Origin: Paraconiothyrium sp. Pb-2020
Lineage: Eukaryota > Ascomycota > Dothideomycetes > Pleosporales > Didymosphaeriaceae
Direction: 5' to 3'
Assembly: GCA_022419385.1 (NCBI GenBank)
Contig: JAJUBI010000006.1
Coordinates: 4,402,001 to 4,466,000 of the forward strand
DNA length: 64,000 bases
Positions 1 through 10,077 of this stretch are shown one piece after another. The notes beneath the pieces are model-generated. The model ran no database searches and had not been told where the DNA came from. It saw only the letters and a program-made list of their open reading frames with translations. Position numbers and translations under genes: made by a program. Within the stretch, counting starts at the first letter, position 1; each line of letters starts with the position of its first letter.

Positions 1-139
1 GCCAAGTGAACAGATTCGACAAGAGAACGATTTCTTTCATGCGACACAGCCGACGAGCGAATCGCGTCCATCAACCGCGGACTCGACTTCTTCACGAATG
101 AGCATCGGAAATCTGCTGAACCCGGAACCCGTATCTTAA
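1..139 (+). CDS. 3' end of an unidentified protein gene (partial)
   Basis: An open frame runs from base 2 to a TAA at 137-139 and encodes about 45 residues ending in SIGNLLNPEPVS. The stretch is polar and Ser/Thr/Pro-rich, like the disordered C-termini of fungal regulators, and the SIGNLLNPE motif looks like a conserved short tail. The rest of the gene lies outside the window, so no function can be given. It is followed by about 760 bases without a convincing gene. It is listed because codon choice and the tail motif look coding; the call of an exon rather than chance reading frame is an inference. Confidence 0.5.
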   Translation, partial: PSEQIRQENDFFHATQPTSESRPSTADSTSSRMSIGNLLNPEPVS

Positions 140-902
140 TACATCTCGCATTTTCTGGCGTTATCAACCGTCTATGGTTTATTTCTTTTGCGACACGAAG
201 GACGAGTAGAAGTGTCGGACGAGTTATTGTCAGTCAGCGGCATACATGGCGTTATGAGATGCAGAAGGATTCTGCGTCCCTGTAGTACAGGAATGATGGA
301 TTTGTGATATTGTTTGGTCTTCTTTTCAGCTGCACGATACCCGGTATCATATCCCGGCCATAGCTCAGACAGAGGGAGCACTTGGAATAAGAGAGTAAAG
401 TGCACGTCGTAGCGCGTTTCAAGGCTACTTTTGAATCAATGACACCGTACCTGCGAATGGTTTCTTACTGTATGCTCGTGATGTTTCGATGCTGTTACTA
501 TCACGGCGTTGATATGTGAAGAGCTCTAGATACAGCTTGAAGAGACGATTACCTGCCTTGCGAGAATTCATAAATGGCAACAGATGGCTTTTAGTGACCA
601 ACCTGTATTTTGAGGATAATTGATGTGCAGCTAGAGCGTCTTGGCGCTGTGTTTTCGAGTCGAACGCGTACCTTCCTCCCTCCTTCATCTACGTAGTTCA
701 CAATCTGGTTCACATTTGATTTCAAGCTGTTACCACCCGCATTTCGTTGAGACAGCGTACAAATTGCTACCATACTACACGTTTGTGGATTCCCCACGTT
801 AGGCCCTGGACATCCAGACCAATAACTTGCATCGAACTTCGGAAACCTCAGCTGACGAGGCACTTTTGCTACGTCTACCCTCTTGGCCTTCCCTGTCCTT
901 GC
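140..902. other. Intergenic region, no supported gene
   Basis: About 760 bases hold only short overlapping open frames with no recognisable domain. The right-hand part is presumably the promoter and 5' leader of the PI-PLC-like gene. No repeat or RNA gene was seen. Confidence 0.5.
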
Positions 903-2438
903 ATGGCACCACTACTGACAATTCGCAATTTTACATCGATTGATATCGTCATCAAGAGCTTGGAACGCTTCGAGGACCCGAACACGAAACAATCAAAGGC
1001 GACGGCCTTTCCGTCGGCGATAAAGAATGCCCAAACGATAGCACCGTCGGCGCCTGAACTGGGACTACATGTTCAAACATTCAAGCGCCAGGATGTAGAT
1101 GTTACGCTCGCTCCGTTCGAGTCGTATACGCTACGAACCCCACCTATCGAAGAGGCCAAACCAAAACCATCCTCAACGCTATCAAGCACCACTTTCAGGA
1201 TCACGATTGAGGATGAGGAAAGAGAACGCTTTCGCATCGACACTAATCCCACCTACACTCAGAAGTGTTCTCGCACGTTCACACCCCTCACTCCCAACCC
1301 GTCTAACAGCTACACGGCTCTGTACCACCCAACAGCACCTACAGCCCACTTAACCATTCATGCCCACCATCTCCCCAACTATGCAAAGTGGATGCAGTCC
1401 CTACCCGACACGCTTCCCTTGTCTGCCATCAGCATTCCCGGGACGCACAACTCGCACACGCACTACCGCGCATTGCCCTCAGTCCGCTGCCAACTCGTCG
1501 ACGTCAAGACGCAGCTGGAGAACGGGATCCGATTCCTCGACATCAGAGTGCAGCCCGCCAGCGCAACAGACACCTCGAAACGAGATCTCCACCTCGTGCA
1601 CGGCGCCTTCCCCATCAGCCTAACAGGGACAAAGTATCTCGACCCCATCCTCACCGCATGCTACACCTTCCTCTCTGAAAACCCCAGCGAAACCATCCTC
1701 ATATCCCTCAAGCGCGAAGGCATAGGCAGCGCCACAGACGCGCACCTCGCCTCCATCCTAGAAAAGCACTACCTCGCTCCCAACGCAGAAAAATGGTACA
1801 TCGCCCACACCCTACCTCTCCTCCGCCCGCGGCAAACTCGTCCTCGTCCGCCGCTACGAAACCCAATCCCCTTCCCCCTCCTCCCACGGCCTCGACGCCA
1901 CAGCCTGGCCCCACAACTCCACCCACGCCCTCCACGGCCCCTTCTGCGTCCAGGACTACTGCGAGATAAATCACCCCTCTGCCATCCCGCAGAAACTCCT
2001 CCACGCAAACGCTCACCTCGTGCGCGCCGGGGACGTCACGCACTTCATCCCCGGCCTCAATACGGACGACAAGAATCCCATTCCGCCGGCCCCGCTGTAT
2101 TTGAATTTTCTCAGCGGGAGTAACTTCTTCAACGTCGGGACGTGGCCGGGGGGGATTGCGAGGGTGGTGAATCGCGGCGTGGAGGAGTGGATTTGTAGCG
2201 GGCATCAATTAGCTGTGCCGCTGGGCGATCCCCAGGAGCCTGGGAGGGCGAGTATGGTAGGGGATAATGAGGGCGACGTTGCGGGGGTAGAGGATGGGGT
2301 TAGGAGGGTGAAGGAGGGGGATGGCGGCGCGGGGTGGTGGTTATGGACATGGTTGGCGAGGGGGGGAATTGGGATTTGGTGAGGTTGGTTGTGGGGATGA
2401 ACATGGGGGTTGTGGAGAAGGTGAGGAGGGGGATGTGA
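903..2438 (+). pseudogene. PI-PLC X-domain protein, two apparent frameshifts
   Basis: The protein resembles fungal phosphatidylinositol-specific phospholipase C X-domain proteins of the small, calcium-independent type, which cleave phosphoinositide or GPI head groups. I chose the ATG at 903 (MAPLLTIRNFTS) because the N-terminal beta-sandwich typical of the family starts there. Catalytic-type motifs are visible: IPGTHNSHTHY (first His), FLDIRV, and LHLVHGAF (second His). The frame breaks near 1800: after KWYIA the expected family sequence (SSARGKLVLVRRYE) continues one base out of phase. It breaks again near 2325, where GDGGAG must join VVVMDMVGEGGNWDLVR in another frame, next to a run of four G. 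The last frame ends at a TGA at 2436-2438. No GT-AG intron explains either shift. This is either a recent pseudogene or a sequencing error in GC-rich runs. Confidence 0.75.
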
Positions 2439-2773
2439 GGGAGGTGGAGGGTGGTGTGTTTGTGCCGTCTGTGGAGTGTTAAAATGAGGCGTGAGCAGGT
2501 GGGATAGCTATAGTTTTGGAAGTGATACTGCAGCCGACTAGTTCAATACGCTCACCCGTCTGTATGGTCTGGCTCTTCTCTAGCGTCTCACGTAATGCCA
2601 TTCTAATCTAGCGTCCACCCGCTCAGACAAAACGGCGTGTGCAGCACGGAAGCTCGTAGCGTCTGCGGTATATAAGACGGGATATATCCTAGTACCGAAG
2701 CTACAAAACGCCACTCCCCCCCTTCTACTCACCCAACAACTTCTTCTTGCTCTCCCCCTCTCCAACGGCCCTC

Positions 2774-5078
2774 TCAAAGCCCCCATCTCCACATCGCCTC
2801 CCTCCACAGCTTGATACCCCCCATACCCCGTCTGCACCCCCAGTCCACCATACCCCCCTCGTCCCCGCCCGCCCCATCCTTCTGCCTCAAACTCATGCCC
2901 GTGAGGTTAAACCTCCCACCCCCCACCAACGTCGGCACATCCCTCTCCTTCCCCCTCCACGGCCCCACCCCCGTCCCTCAGCCGCCATCCGCTGCAGCTG
3001 AAACGCATTACTCTCAACCCACTCAAGCCGCTTATACCCGCCGTTCCCGAGCGCATCTGCCAGCGCGCCGCCGCCTTGGGCAAGACGGTATTGAGCAGCA
3101 TGATAAGCAGCCCGAGCCCCACGAGCAGCCCCAGCCCCAGCACGGAGAAGCTAGTATGTGCCTTTGAGCGCATCTTTACGGCGTCGCAGAGGGCGGTCAT
3201 CGCGGGGGTGTCAGGCTGCTTTATGAAGCGGAGGATGCTGTTGCTGTCTCTGGCCGGGGAGGAGCTTCCGACGTCGAACTCAGGCGGCTGCGCGAAGGGG
3301 GGGCGCGCGTTGGAGCGCGGCGAGGGAGACGTTGAAGAGGTTTGAGACTTCGGTTTGCCAGTGGGACGACGGGAGGGCCGCGGAGAGCCCGAATTGGGTG
3401 CCGGCGTCCCAGAGGTAGTCGTTTGCGATGAGGTTTTCGCGGCCGATGAAGATGAGTTGGAAGTTGAGTTGGGTGACTGGCGGGTGTGAGTTGTGATGGG
3501 GGAAGGGGGAGGGGGACGTACACCATATCATCTTCCACATGAGCTGGAAGACGGCTTTCTGCGTGGGGTTGAGGGATGTGAGGTTTGCGTCTGAGTGGGG
3601 GATGCCGTAGACGCCTGTGTACGGGGAGCAGAATGAGCGGTCGGCGGTGCAGAGCTGGTAGCGTTGGCGGCAGCCGAGGAAAGAGCGTGGATGGGTTGCC
3701 GTGTAGCTGTCGTCGCTGTATGAGCTGTTCGATTTATCTGTGAGGTTCGTTGCGGTGAACCATGGGTCTTGGATTGGCTGTGGGTACGCAATCCTGGAGA
3801 CGAGGCCCATCAGGGTTACGTCGGCATCTTGGATGTCGAGTTCGGGAACGGGATTGAAGAGCGGTGCGTAAGAGCCGTTGTAGTTCACGAAAGATGTCGC
3901 AGATCTGTGTCGGATTAGAGACTGGACTATGAAATGAAGTGGTTACTCGACATTGCGCCACGCAATCTTCGAGCAATGACGCGACAGTGGACTTACTTTA
4001 TGTCGTAGGCAGTGTCGCCATACTTGAGAGAATTTCTCGTAAGACAAAAGAGGAACGGCGTTTGTCTAGTCTCGTCGAGCCCGACTTTGTAGCATATCCG
4101 CTCGTCGGTCCTGGGAACAGCCTCATCCCAGCGCCCGCCCGTGCTGATATTCATGCCCAGTTCATCCGCGTCGCCCCATGGTGTGGCGTATGGCTCTGCA
4201 TCAACAGGCACACAGGTCCAGGTTTGACGCAAGGTAACAGCACTTTCTGGTAAAGTGTTGATGCCTAAATCGGTATCGGATCGAATGCCATCCATATCCG
4301 CTGTCATCGCTGTTCCATTGCAGACCTTCTCATTGAATGGGCACGGTTCCGAGCGACTGACGTTGTAGGGCAATGTAGGTCGTGTGTAGATCTCGCACGC
4401 GCTCGAAGAGTTGTCGCTAGTCTGGGCGTAGCATGATCGTGCGTAGGTAGCACTTTTACGATACCCGTATCTCGCCATAACCACCAATCCGTTGAAAATC
4501 TCGAAGTTCCCCGGTTTCCTGAGCTCGTCCGTAAGCCCCAGTGATTCGTTCTTGGCGACCTCATCCATCCAACCGCATGTTCCTTTTACGGCGAGGACCG
4601 CATCGCTACCAGCGATGAACCGTGAAGAAAGACCACCAAGAGCGCCGATACCCGCGCCGTGAACCATCGCGAGTAGGATTAGCCAGTACGTTCGACCGAA
4701 GGCATTGACTCGCGAGCCCTGACGAACGGCGCCCACTCTGAAAAGCTTCCAGCCCAAGCTGGCTTCCGTGTCTGTGTTGCGGAGGGCCAGTTGAATTTGG
4801 TGATAGGTATCATCTTGATCCGCTTCCGATGCTTTTGATTGATGAATGATGAAGCATATGATGGACCAAAGGTAACTACCAGCAAGCCTAATGAACAGCG
4901 CAAGAAAGGCAATTAGAATCAAACCCCATTGCGTGGGCAGCGTCAACGTCGACTGAGCGGCTTGCTTGTTGTCTACGCGGGTTAGCGCGAGCCTGAACGA
5001 AAGTGAACGAGATTGAACGAACTGACCAAGGTTTACCCAAAACCCGCAATGGATTTTGTCGCAACTCTCCCACCACAT
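2774..5078 (-). pseudogene. Fungal polytopic membrane protein of unknown function, frameshifted C-terminus
   Basis: This belongs to a family of large fungal transmembrane proteins without known function (some database entries are misnamed cytochrome P450). Exons read 5027-5078, 3997-4972, 3522-3904 and from 3476 down, with introns at 4973-5026, 3905-3996 and 3477-3521 that have good GT-AG borders and matching phase. Membrane segments are visible at WGLILIAFLALFIRLAGSYL, in YWLILLAMVHGAGIGALGG, and near the C-terminus (FSVLGLGLLVGLGLLIMLL), with a long Asn/Cys-rich presumably extracytosolic loop between them. Beyond about 3303 the frame is lost at a run of seven G; it shifts again near 3075 and near 2965 before the expected tail (GPWRGKERDVPTLVGGGRF) ends at 2774. 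Three shifts in 350 bases suggest decay or poor sequence. Confidence 0.65.
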
Positions 5079-5589
5079 AGTGAAAGCTCATGGACAAGCC
5101 TAGGACGAGAGATTTAGCGAGGACAAGGAGAGGAGTAGTCGTAGTGCGTCATCACATAATGGGTGAGAAGTAAAAGCAAGGCTGCAACGCGAAGGATGCT
5201 AGAACGTGGGGAGCTCGTGAATTTTGTTGTCGTTGCATAAAACCTAACGACTAGACTATGAATGGGAAGTAAATTGCGAGGCGCAGGTGGACCACACTTT
5301 TGCCTCGTATGATAGGTTGGATTCGCAGCCCCCACGGCTCAAACCAAAGGGCTGAGTAGGGCTGAGTTCCATCTTGGAACACGCCAAGTCGAATCCTTGC
5401 ACGAGTCGATATTCGTGGTGGGATCAGAAGATGCCCTGTGCGCTCAACGCCATGCGATATCATCGGCTGCAAGGCCGACGATCGCACTGGAAACACAATG
5501 TGTTTGCGAGTGGCGACACCCTAGAATGACCTTTGTTGTGCCAAGATATGCGGGGGGTAAGTTAGCTTGATATAGTGCATGTTGCCCGT
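5079..5589. other. Intergenic region, no supported gene
   Basis: Roughly 510 bases between the membrane-protein start and the 3' end of RRP42. It contains only short shadow frames; presumably the promoter of the left gene and the 3' UTR of RRP42. Confidence 0.5.
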
Positions 5590-6744
5590 TCATCCAAGCT
5601 CGATGGCCTGCAATGCGCTGATGACTTCTTCTGCGACCCCTCCCTCTTCGACCACCATCTTCACGACTTGAGAGATCAGCGCCCTCTTCATACCACCCCT
5701 TGGAGGCGTCCAAACTCCAGAGGCTGCGAGAAGCTCCCGCTGTGTCAATGCTTCAGCGCTGGAGGCTGGGACAGCTCCACCAGTGGCGGAATTCATCGAG
5801 TTCGGCACGCCTGGAGGCGTGAGATGGGATGGAGGGTCGATCGTCCGAATAGATACTATCCGTGCACGTGTAGATGAGGAGGCCGCGCTGGCGCATGCAA
5901 CTGCGAGCACAGCATCGGCGACGGCAAGTTCCTCCATGCACGGGTCGAAGATGATGTTCGGTCCTACAGACATGGCCAGCACAATGATGGGAGGCTTGTC
6001 TTCAGCGGATCCGAAAAGACTTTTGCCCTTCTCCTTGGGGTAAAGATAAACTGCGGCGTCCCAGTCGTCGTCGAACAGCGGGTCCTCGTCCTTTTCAGAT
6101 TTCAACGCCGGGAGACGAGATGTGAGGAGGGCAAGGTGGGTGGTCATGGATAGGAGAGCAAGTGGATAGGAAAGTGGCGGCGAGAGGAGGAGAATCTGAT
6201 ACAAGTCAGCTTGAATCGTGTAAGAAGAAGGAGCACGCACATCGATGTATAGCTTCCAGTGGAACCGGCTGTTGATATACAGTCTGTCCTTGAGCTCCCC
6301 ACTAGCTAACAAGCTCTCGGTGAGCATTGAGGCGAGAAAGACGGGTAGCGGGTCGTCGTCGCGGAAGCCTGGGATCTCCACGCTGGCCTCGATCCACGCA
6401 TTCTGTCCCTTGCCTTTGCCTTCATTTTCAGCATCGGCGTCGCGCATTTCTGCGTCCCCCGCTGCTACTGAGAGTATATTGCCCCGCGCATCGGGGGAAG
6501 GCCGCCATTGTGACTTTCCCACCTCTGCTTTGACGCCCACCAGTGCTTCGGTGCCATCTTCAAGGGCGATGCGTGCGCTTCCGTTCGCTCCAGGCAGCAC
6601 ATCATACTCTGCGCGCATAGACCGGAAGTCCTTGGGGCCCTTTGAGTGGTCGAAACGGATGGGCGGGGACTGGACGAGGGTCGACCGGAGGAAGGACAGC
6701 TCGGCCGGCGACAGAGTCACCTGCTGAGGCTGATTTGGCGCCAT
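5590..6744 (-). CDS. RRP42: Exosome complex component RRP42 (RNase PH-like)
   Basis: This is a structural subunit of the nine-member RNA exosome ring, which supports 3'-5' processing and decay of rRNA, snoRNA and mRNA in nucleus and cytoplasm. The start at 6744 gives LSPAELSFLRSTLVQSPPIR, the usual N-terminus, followed by GSARIALEDGTEALVGVKAE, the RNase PH-fold signature typical of RRP42. The C-terminal half holds the second conserved block (DDWDAAVYLYP, MSVGPNIIFDPCMEELAVAD). A 45-base intron, 6196-6240 (GTGCGT...ATCAG), interrupts KLYID/ILLLSPPLSYPL; its length is a multiple of three and it has no stop, so the unspliced frame is also open. The spliced protein is 369 residues with a clean frame. 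It shares a 345-base divergent promoter with the MCH1-like gene. Confidence 0.92.
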   Translation of the reverse strand: MAPNQPQQVTLSPAELSFLRSTLVQSPPIRFDHSKGPKDFRSMRAEYDVLPGANGSARIALEDGTEALVGVKAEVGKSQWRPSPDARGNILSVAAGDAEMRDADAENEGKGKGQNAWIEASVEIPGFRDDDPLPVFLASMLTESLLASGELKDRLYINSRFHWKLYIDVRAPSSYTIQADLYQILLLSPPLSYPLALLSMTTHLALLTSRLPALKSEKDEDPLFDDDWDAAVYLYPKEKGKSLFGSAEDKPPIIVLAMSVGPNIIFDPCMEELAVADAVLAVACASAASSSTRARIVSIRTIDPPSHLTPPGVPNSMNSATGGAVPASSAEALTQRELLAASGVWTPPRGGMKRALISQVVKMVVEEGGVAEEVISALQAIELG

Positions 6745-7089
6745 GTTGTCTCAGAGGTGTGGGAGCTCGTGGTGTTGGCTGCAGCTGTACATATTTTCGA
6801 CAGGTCAAGCGCGCGGGTCATTTCCAAGCTCGGGCCTAGCTTGAGTACGAATAGCGCGTCATGCCGCTTGCGCTGGCAGTCCGACCGCTTCTTTAGCTAC
6901 GGGAACGATGCTAGCAGCCAACTTCTCCGTCGTCGTCGAAAAGCCAGTCTTCCACTGCTCCACTGCCTCACTTTCTCCCCAACAAGTACAGTACGCGCTC
7001 CCTGCCCGCGGCCATGACGTTGCAGTAAGCCCACGCGACCTTGTAACCCTGTCACCACGCCCGAAACCGCGCAGCCGCAGCGCCGCGGC

Positions 7090-8895
7090 ATGCCATCCCG
7101 CCAGATGCGGAACAGCAACAGCAATGGCATCGACAAGCTCGACTACCATCCCACCCGTCCCCTCCTCCACAGCGACAACGAGTCCGGTCCGAGCCGATCA
7201 TCGCGAGACACGAGCTACGCCGGCAGCTTCTTCGAACAGGTAGCAGAGGGTGTCATGGAGCGCGACCGCGAGCGCATCCAGCGCGAAGCTGTGCGATGGC
7301 TGAGCTTCATATGGGCCCTCATCAACTGCCTCTGCGCCGGCAGCATCACCGCCTACTCGCTGTATGGCCACCTGTTTCAGTCGAGGCTGCACTACACCCA
7401 GTTCCAGGTCAACATCGTCAGCATCACGGCCGAGCTGGGCATGTATCTGCCTGTGCCTGCCTTTGGTTACCTCTGCGATCGCGTTGGTCCCGGCACTCCA
7501 TCCGCTCTATCTGGTGTATTGTTTGGTCTGGGATATCTGCTAGCTGCCTTTGCATACAAGAGCGGGCCTCCGCCGTCTGCCGGCGGCCATGGTTGGCCTT
7601 TCGGCGTCATGGTACTAGCATTCGTCGCAATCGGCATGGGCACGAGCTGCATGTACCTCTCGGCCGTCACAACCTGCGCGAAAAACTTTGGACGCGGAAA
7701 GTGGAAAGGCATTGCTTTGGCGGCGCCCATTGCTGCCTTTGGCCTTAGCGGTTTTTGGCAGAGTCAGGTTGGCAGCAGGCTGCTATACATTGTGAAGCCG
7801 GACGGGACGAGAGGAGATGTGAACGTCTACAAGTTCTTCCTGTTTCTGGGCATCACCCTCTGTGCCGTCGGCATTATAGGTTTCTTCGCCCTGCAGATCG
7901 TAAATGAGGAAGAGATGATTGACGAAGCCGTCGAAGAGTTGGAACGATCAGGTCTGCTGGCTCACGACGAGTTCTTCACCCAAGCCGCCAGTAATCACGG
8001 ATACGGCACCATGGAGCCGCGCGACCTCTCCGACTCCACATTCGACTTCCTCCAATCTGAAGCTGAGCGCCTGAAAGCCCAAGCCGAAGAAGAAGCCCGG
8101 AAGAAGACATGGCTCCTGAACGAAGAAACCAAGCGCTACGTCTCCGACCCAACCATGTGGTGGCTCGCAACCGGTTTCTTTCTCGTCACCGGCCCCGGCG
8201 AAGCCTTCATCAACAATCTCGGCACCATCATCGGCACCCTCGCACCGCCTCACACACAGGCCACGACCTCCCCTGCAACCCATGTCTCTATCGTGGCCAT
8301 CACCTCCACCATCGCCCGTCTCGTAACCGGCACCCTCTCCGACATCCTCGCCCCCGTAGCCCCAATCCACCAGCATCGCCGCGGTCCTGACTCTGTCACC
8401 AACTCTATATCCTCCCTTTTGCCGCAGAAGAGGTTCTCCGTCTCCCGCATCACCTTTCTCCTTACATTCGCCTTCATCCTCTCCCTCGGCCAACTGCTCC
8501 TCGCAAGCGGCTGGGTCCAAAACCACCCCTCGCGCTTCGCCGCCGTCTCCGCCCTCATCGGCTCCGGCTATGGCGCCGTCTTCAGCCTGACCCCCATCGT
8601 CGTCTCCGTCGTCTGGGGCGTCGAGAACTTCGGCACCAACTGGGGCATCCTAGCTATGACGCCTGCCGCTGGAGCGACTGTTTGGAGCGCGATTTATGCG
8701 ACGGTGTACCAGAAGGGGGCCAATGGGGGAGAACCAGGCATGGAGCGTGATGCTGATGATGTACTGTGTTACGGGAGGGGGTGCTATGCGGTGACGTTTT
8801 GGGCGATGGCGGTGAGTGTGTGGGTGGCGATGGGGTTGTGGCTGTGGGCATGGAGGGGCCCTGGCGGTTGGAAGAAGAGGGGCATTGCCGTGTAA
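7090..8895 (+). CDS. MCH1: MFS transporter, MCH1 family (vacuolar monocarboxylate-transporter-like)
   Basis: An uninterrupted 601-residue protein of the major facilitator superfamily. After a polar N-terminal tail of about 75 residues come the first helices, with the MCH1-typical GSITAYSLYGHLFQSRLHYT and YLPVPAFGYLCDRVGPG (the loop 2-3 signature). A central hydrophilic loop (about residues 285-345) separates two six-helix halves, and an RFSVSRITFLLTFAFILSL helix and GSGYGAVFSLTPIVVSVVWG follow. Yeast Mch1 sits in the vacuole membrane and its substrate is not established; homologues resemble monocarboxylate carriers but do not clearly move monocarboxylates. No intron and no frame damage. It is divergent from RRP42, which suggests a shared promoter between 6745 and 7089. 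Confidence 0.85.
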   Translation: MPSRQMRNSNSNGIDKLDYHPTRPLLHSDNESGPSRSSRDTSYAGSFFEQVAEGVMERDRERIQREAVRWLSFIWALINCLCAGSITAYSLYGHLFQSRLHYTQFQVNIVSITAELGMYLPVPAFGYLCDRVGPGTPSALSGVLFGLGYLLAAFAYKSGPPPSAGGHGWPFGVMVLAFVAIGMGTSCMYLSAVTTCAKNFGRGKWKGIALAAPIAAFGLSGFWQSQVGSRLLYIVKPDGTRGDVNVYKFFLFLGITLCAVGIIGFFALQIVNEEEMIDEAVEELERSGLLAHDEFFTQAASNHGYGTMEPRDLSDSTFDFLQSEAERLKAQAEEEARKKTWLLNEETKRYVSDPTMWWLATGFFLVTGPGEAFINNLGTIIGTLAPPHTQATTSPATHVSIVAITSTIARLVTGTLSDILAPVAPIHQHRRGPDSVTNSISSLLPQKRFSVSRITFLLTFAFILSLGQLLLASGWVQNHPSRFAAVSALIGSGYGAVFSLTPIVVSVVWGVENFGTNWGILAMTPAAGATVWSAIYATVYQKGANGGEPGMERDADDVLCYGRGCYAVTFWAMAVSVWVAMGLWLWAWRGPGGWKKRGIAV

Positions 8896-10077
8896 GATCT
8901 ACGGCTACATGCTTGCAAATATAGGACGGAGGACTGTACAGGAGATGGATGTGTGTTTGGACATGTATTTCTTTTTTTACGACTCGGTTATGACAGCGTG
9001 CATTGCGGGTTTGTTTATCTAGAGGGCCTGGCTGGGCTACTGGACTGGAGCGTTGGTATGCATGGCATACTATACTATATACTGCATATTTCTTTCCTAT
9101 ATACCACAATCTATCATTACCGCACAGCCTGACAACGTCTTGGGTCTCTTCTCATCATCTTTTTTTCAGTGTCTTTTACGGAGCATTGGATCTTGGATAG
9201 CCCTGTCTGACAACGACAGCTTACTTCTATCATATATATTGTCTACAAGTCTCTAGGAGGGCCTTTTGTTTTCCTAGGAAGATTCGACGTCTACGGAGAG
9301 TGTTGTTCCCAAGCACTCATGACCAAGAAGGTGACTAAGGAGGCACTCTTCTATCATTGATGGCAGTGAATTGTAGATCGAGGACATGAGACATTCCTCT
9401 ATGGGTACCGAATCCTTCGTATGAAGGTCCGCAGCAGCAGAGGATATTTAGTAAAAGTCCTGCTGCCAGTCGATTTGATCGGGCTGGGGGCCGTGTCTGC
9501 CTCAAATCACCGCCAAACGACCTTTACTGTTAGTAGCCATCATAATTCAATTCAGAAAGGTAGCGCAGGAACCATCGCCCGTCTCACGGCGTCCTGCGAT
9601 TTGAGCAGTGCGTTGCGCTTCTGCGGTACGAAATGGGTTGCCCCGGCAGCAATCTCTGCCGCCTCCTGGTCGTTTGATTGTTTGTTGACCTTCCGACACT
9701 CTTCCCTCTCAATCTCAATTGCACGGGCAACAAAACGACCGCACTGAGCAGCTAAGCGCAGCTTTATCTTCGTAAATCGAGCTGTGAGTGGTCCTTAAAA
9801 ACCGGGCAAGCTTCAGGAATGGGATCCATCGCAGCACGCTAACGCTGAGCCAGGGTGGTGGAACGTGTCTCGTGACGCGGGCGCGACGCACGTCCCAGCC
9901 ACCCGACTTTGCGACCTACAGCTTATGTACTCGTGAGGACTACAAAGCAAGACGTCCAGCAAAGCCACTCCCGCTCGGTGCGCACTGGGTCTCAGAAGTT
10001 GATCTCGATGAAGCCGCGCCGTCTCCGCCAGTCCCCAGCCAACCACAAGCCGTAAGGACCACGGGTCCTTCACAGCT
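8896..10077. other. Intergenic region with weak coding hints
   Basis: About 1.2 kb. On the minus strand an open stretch at about 9559-9745 encodes a lysine/glutamate/alanine-rich segment (IEIEREECRKVNKQ...) preceded by a possible CAG acceptor, but no start or partner exon was found. On the plus strand, 9788-10077 is open and ends one frame away from the SET-BAH gene; it may hold that gene's true N-terminus. Nothing else was recognised. Confidence 0.4.

Noticed and set aside
1708..2208. Minus-strand frame opposite the PI-PLC gene
   Set aside because: Gly/Val/Glu-rich antisense shadow of a GC-rich coding region.
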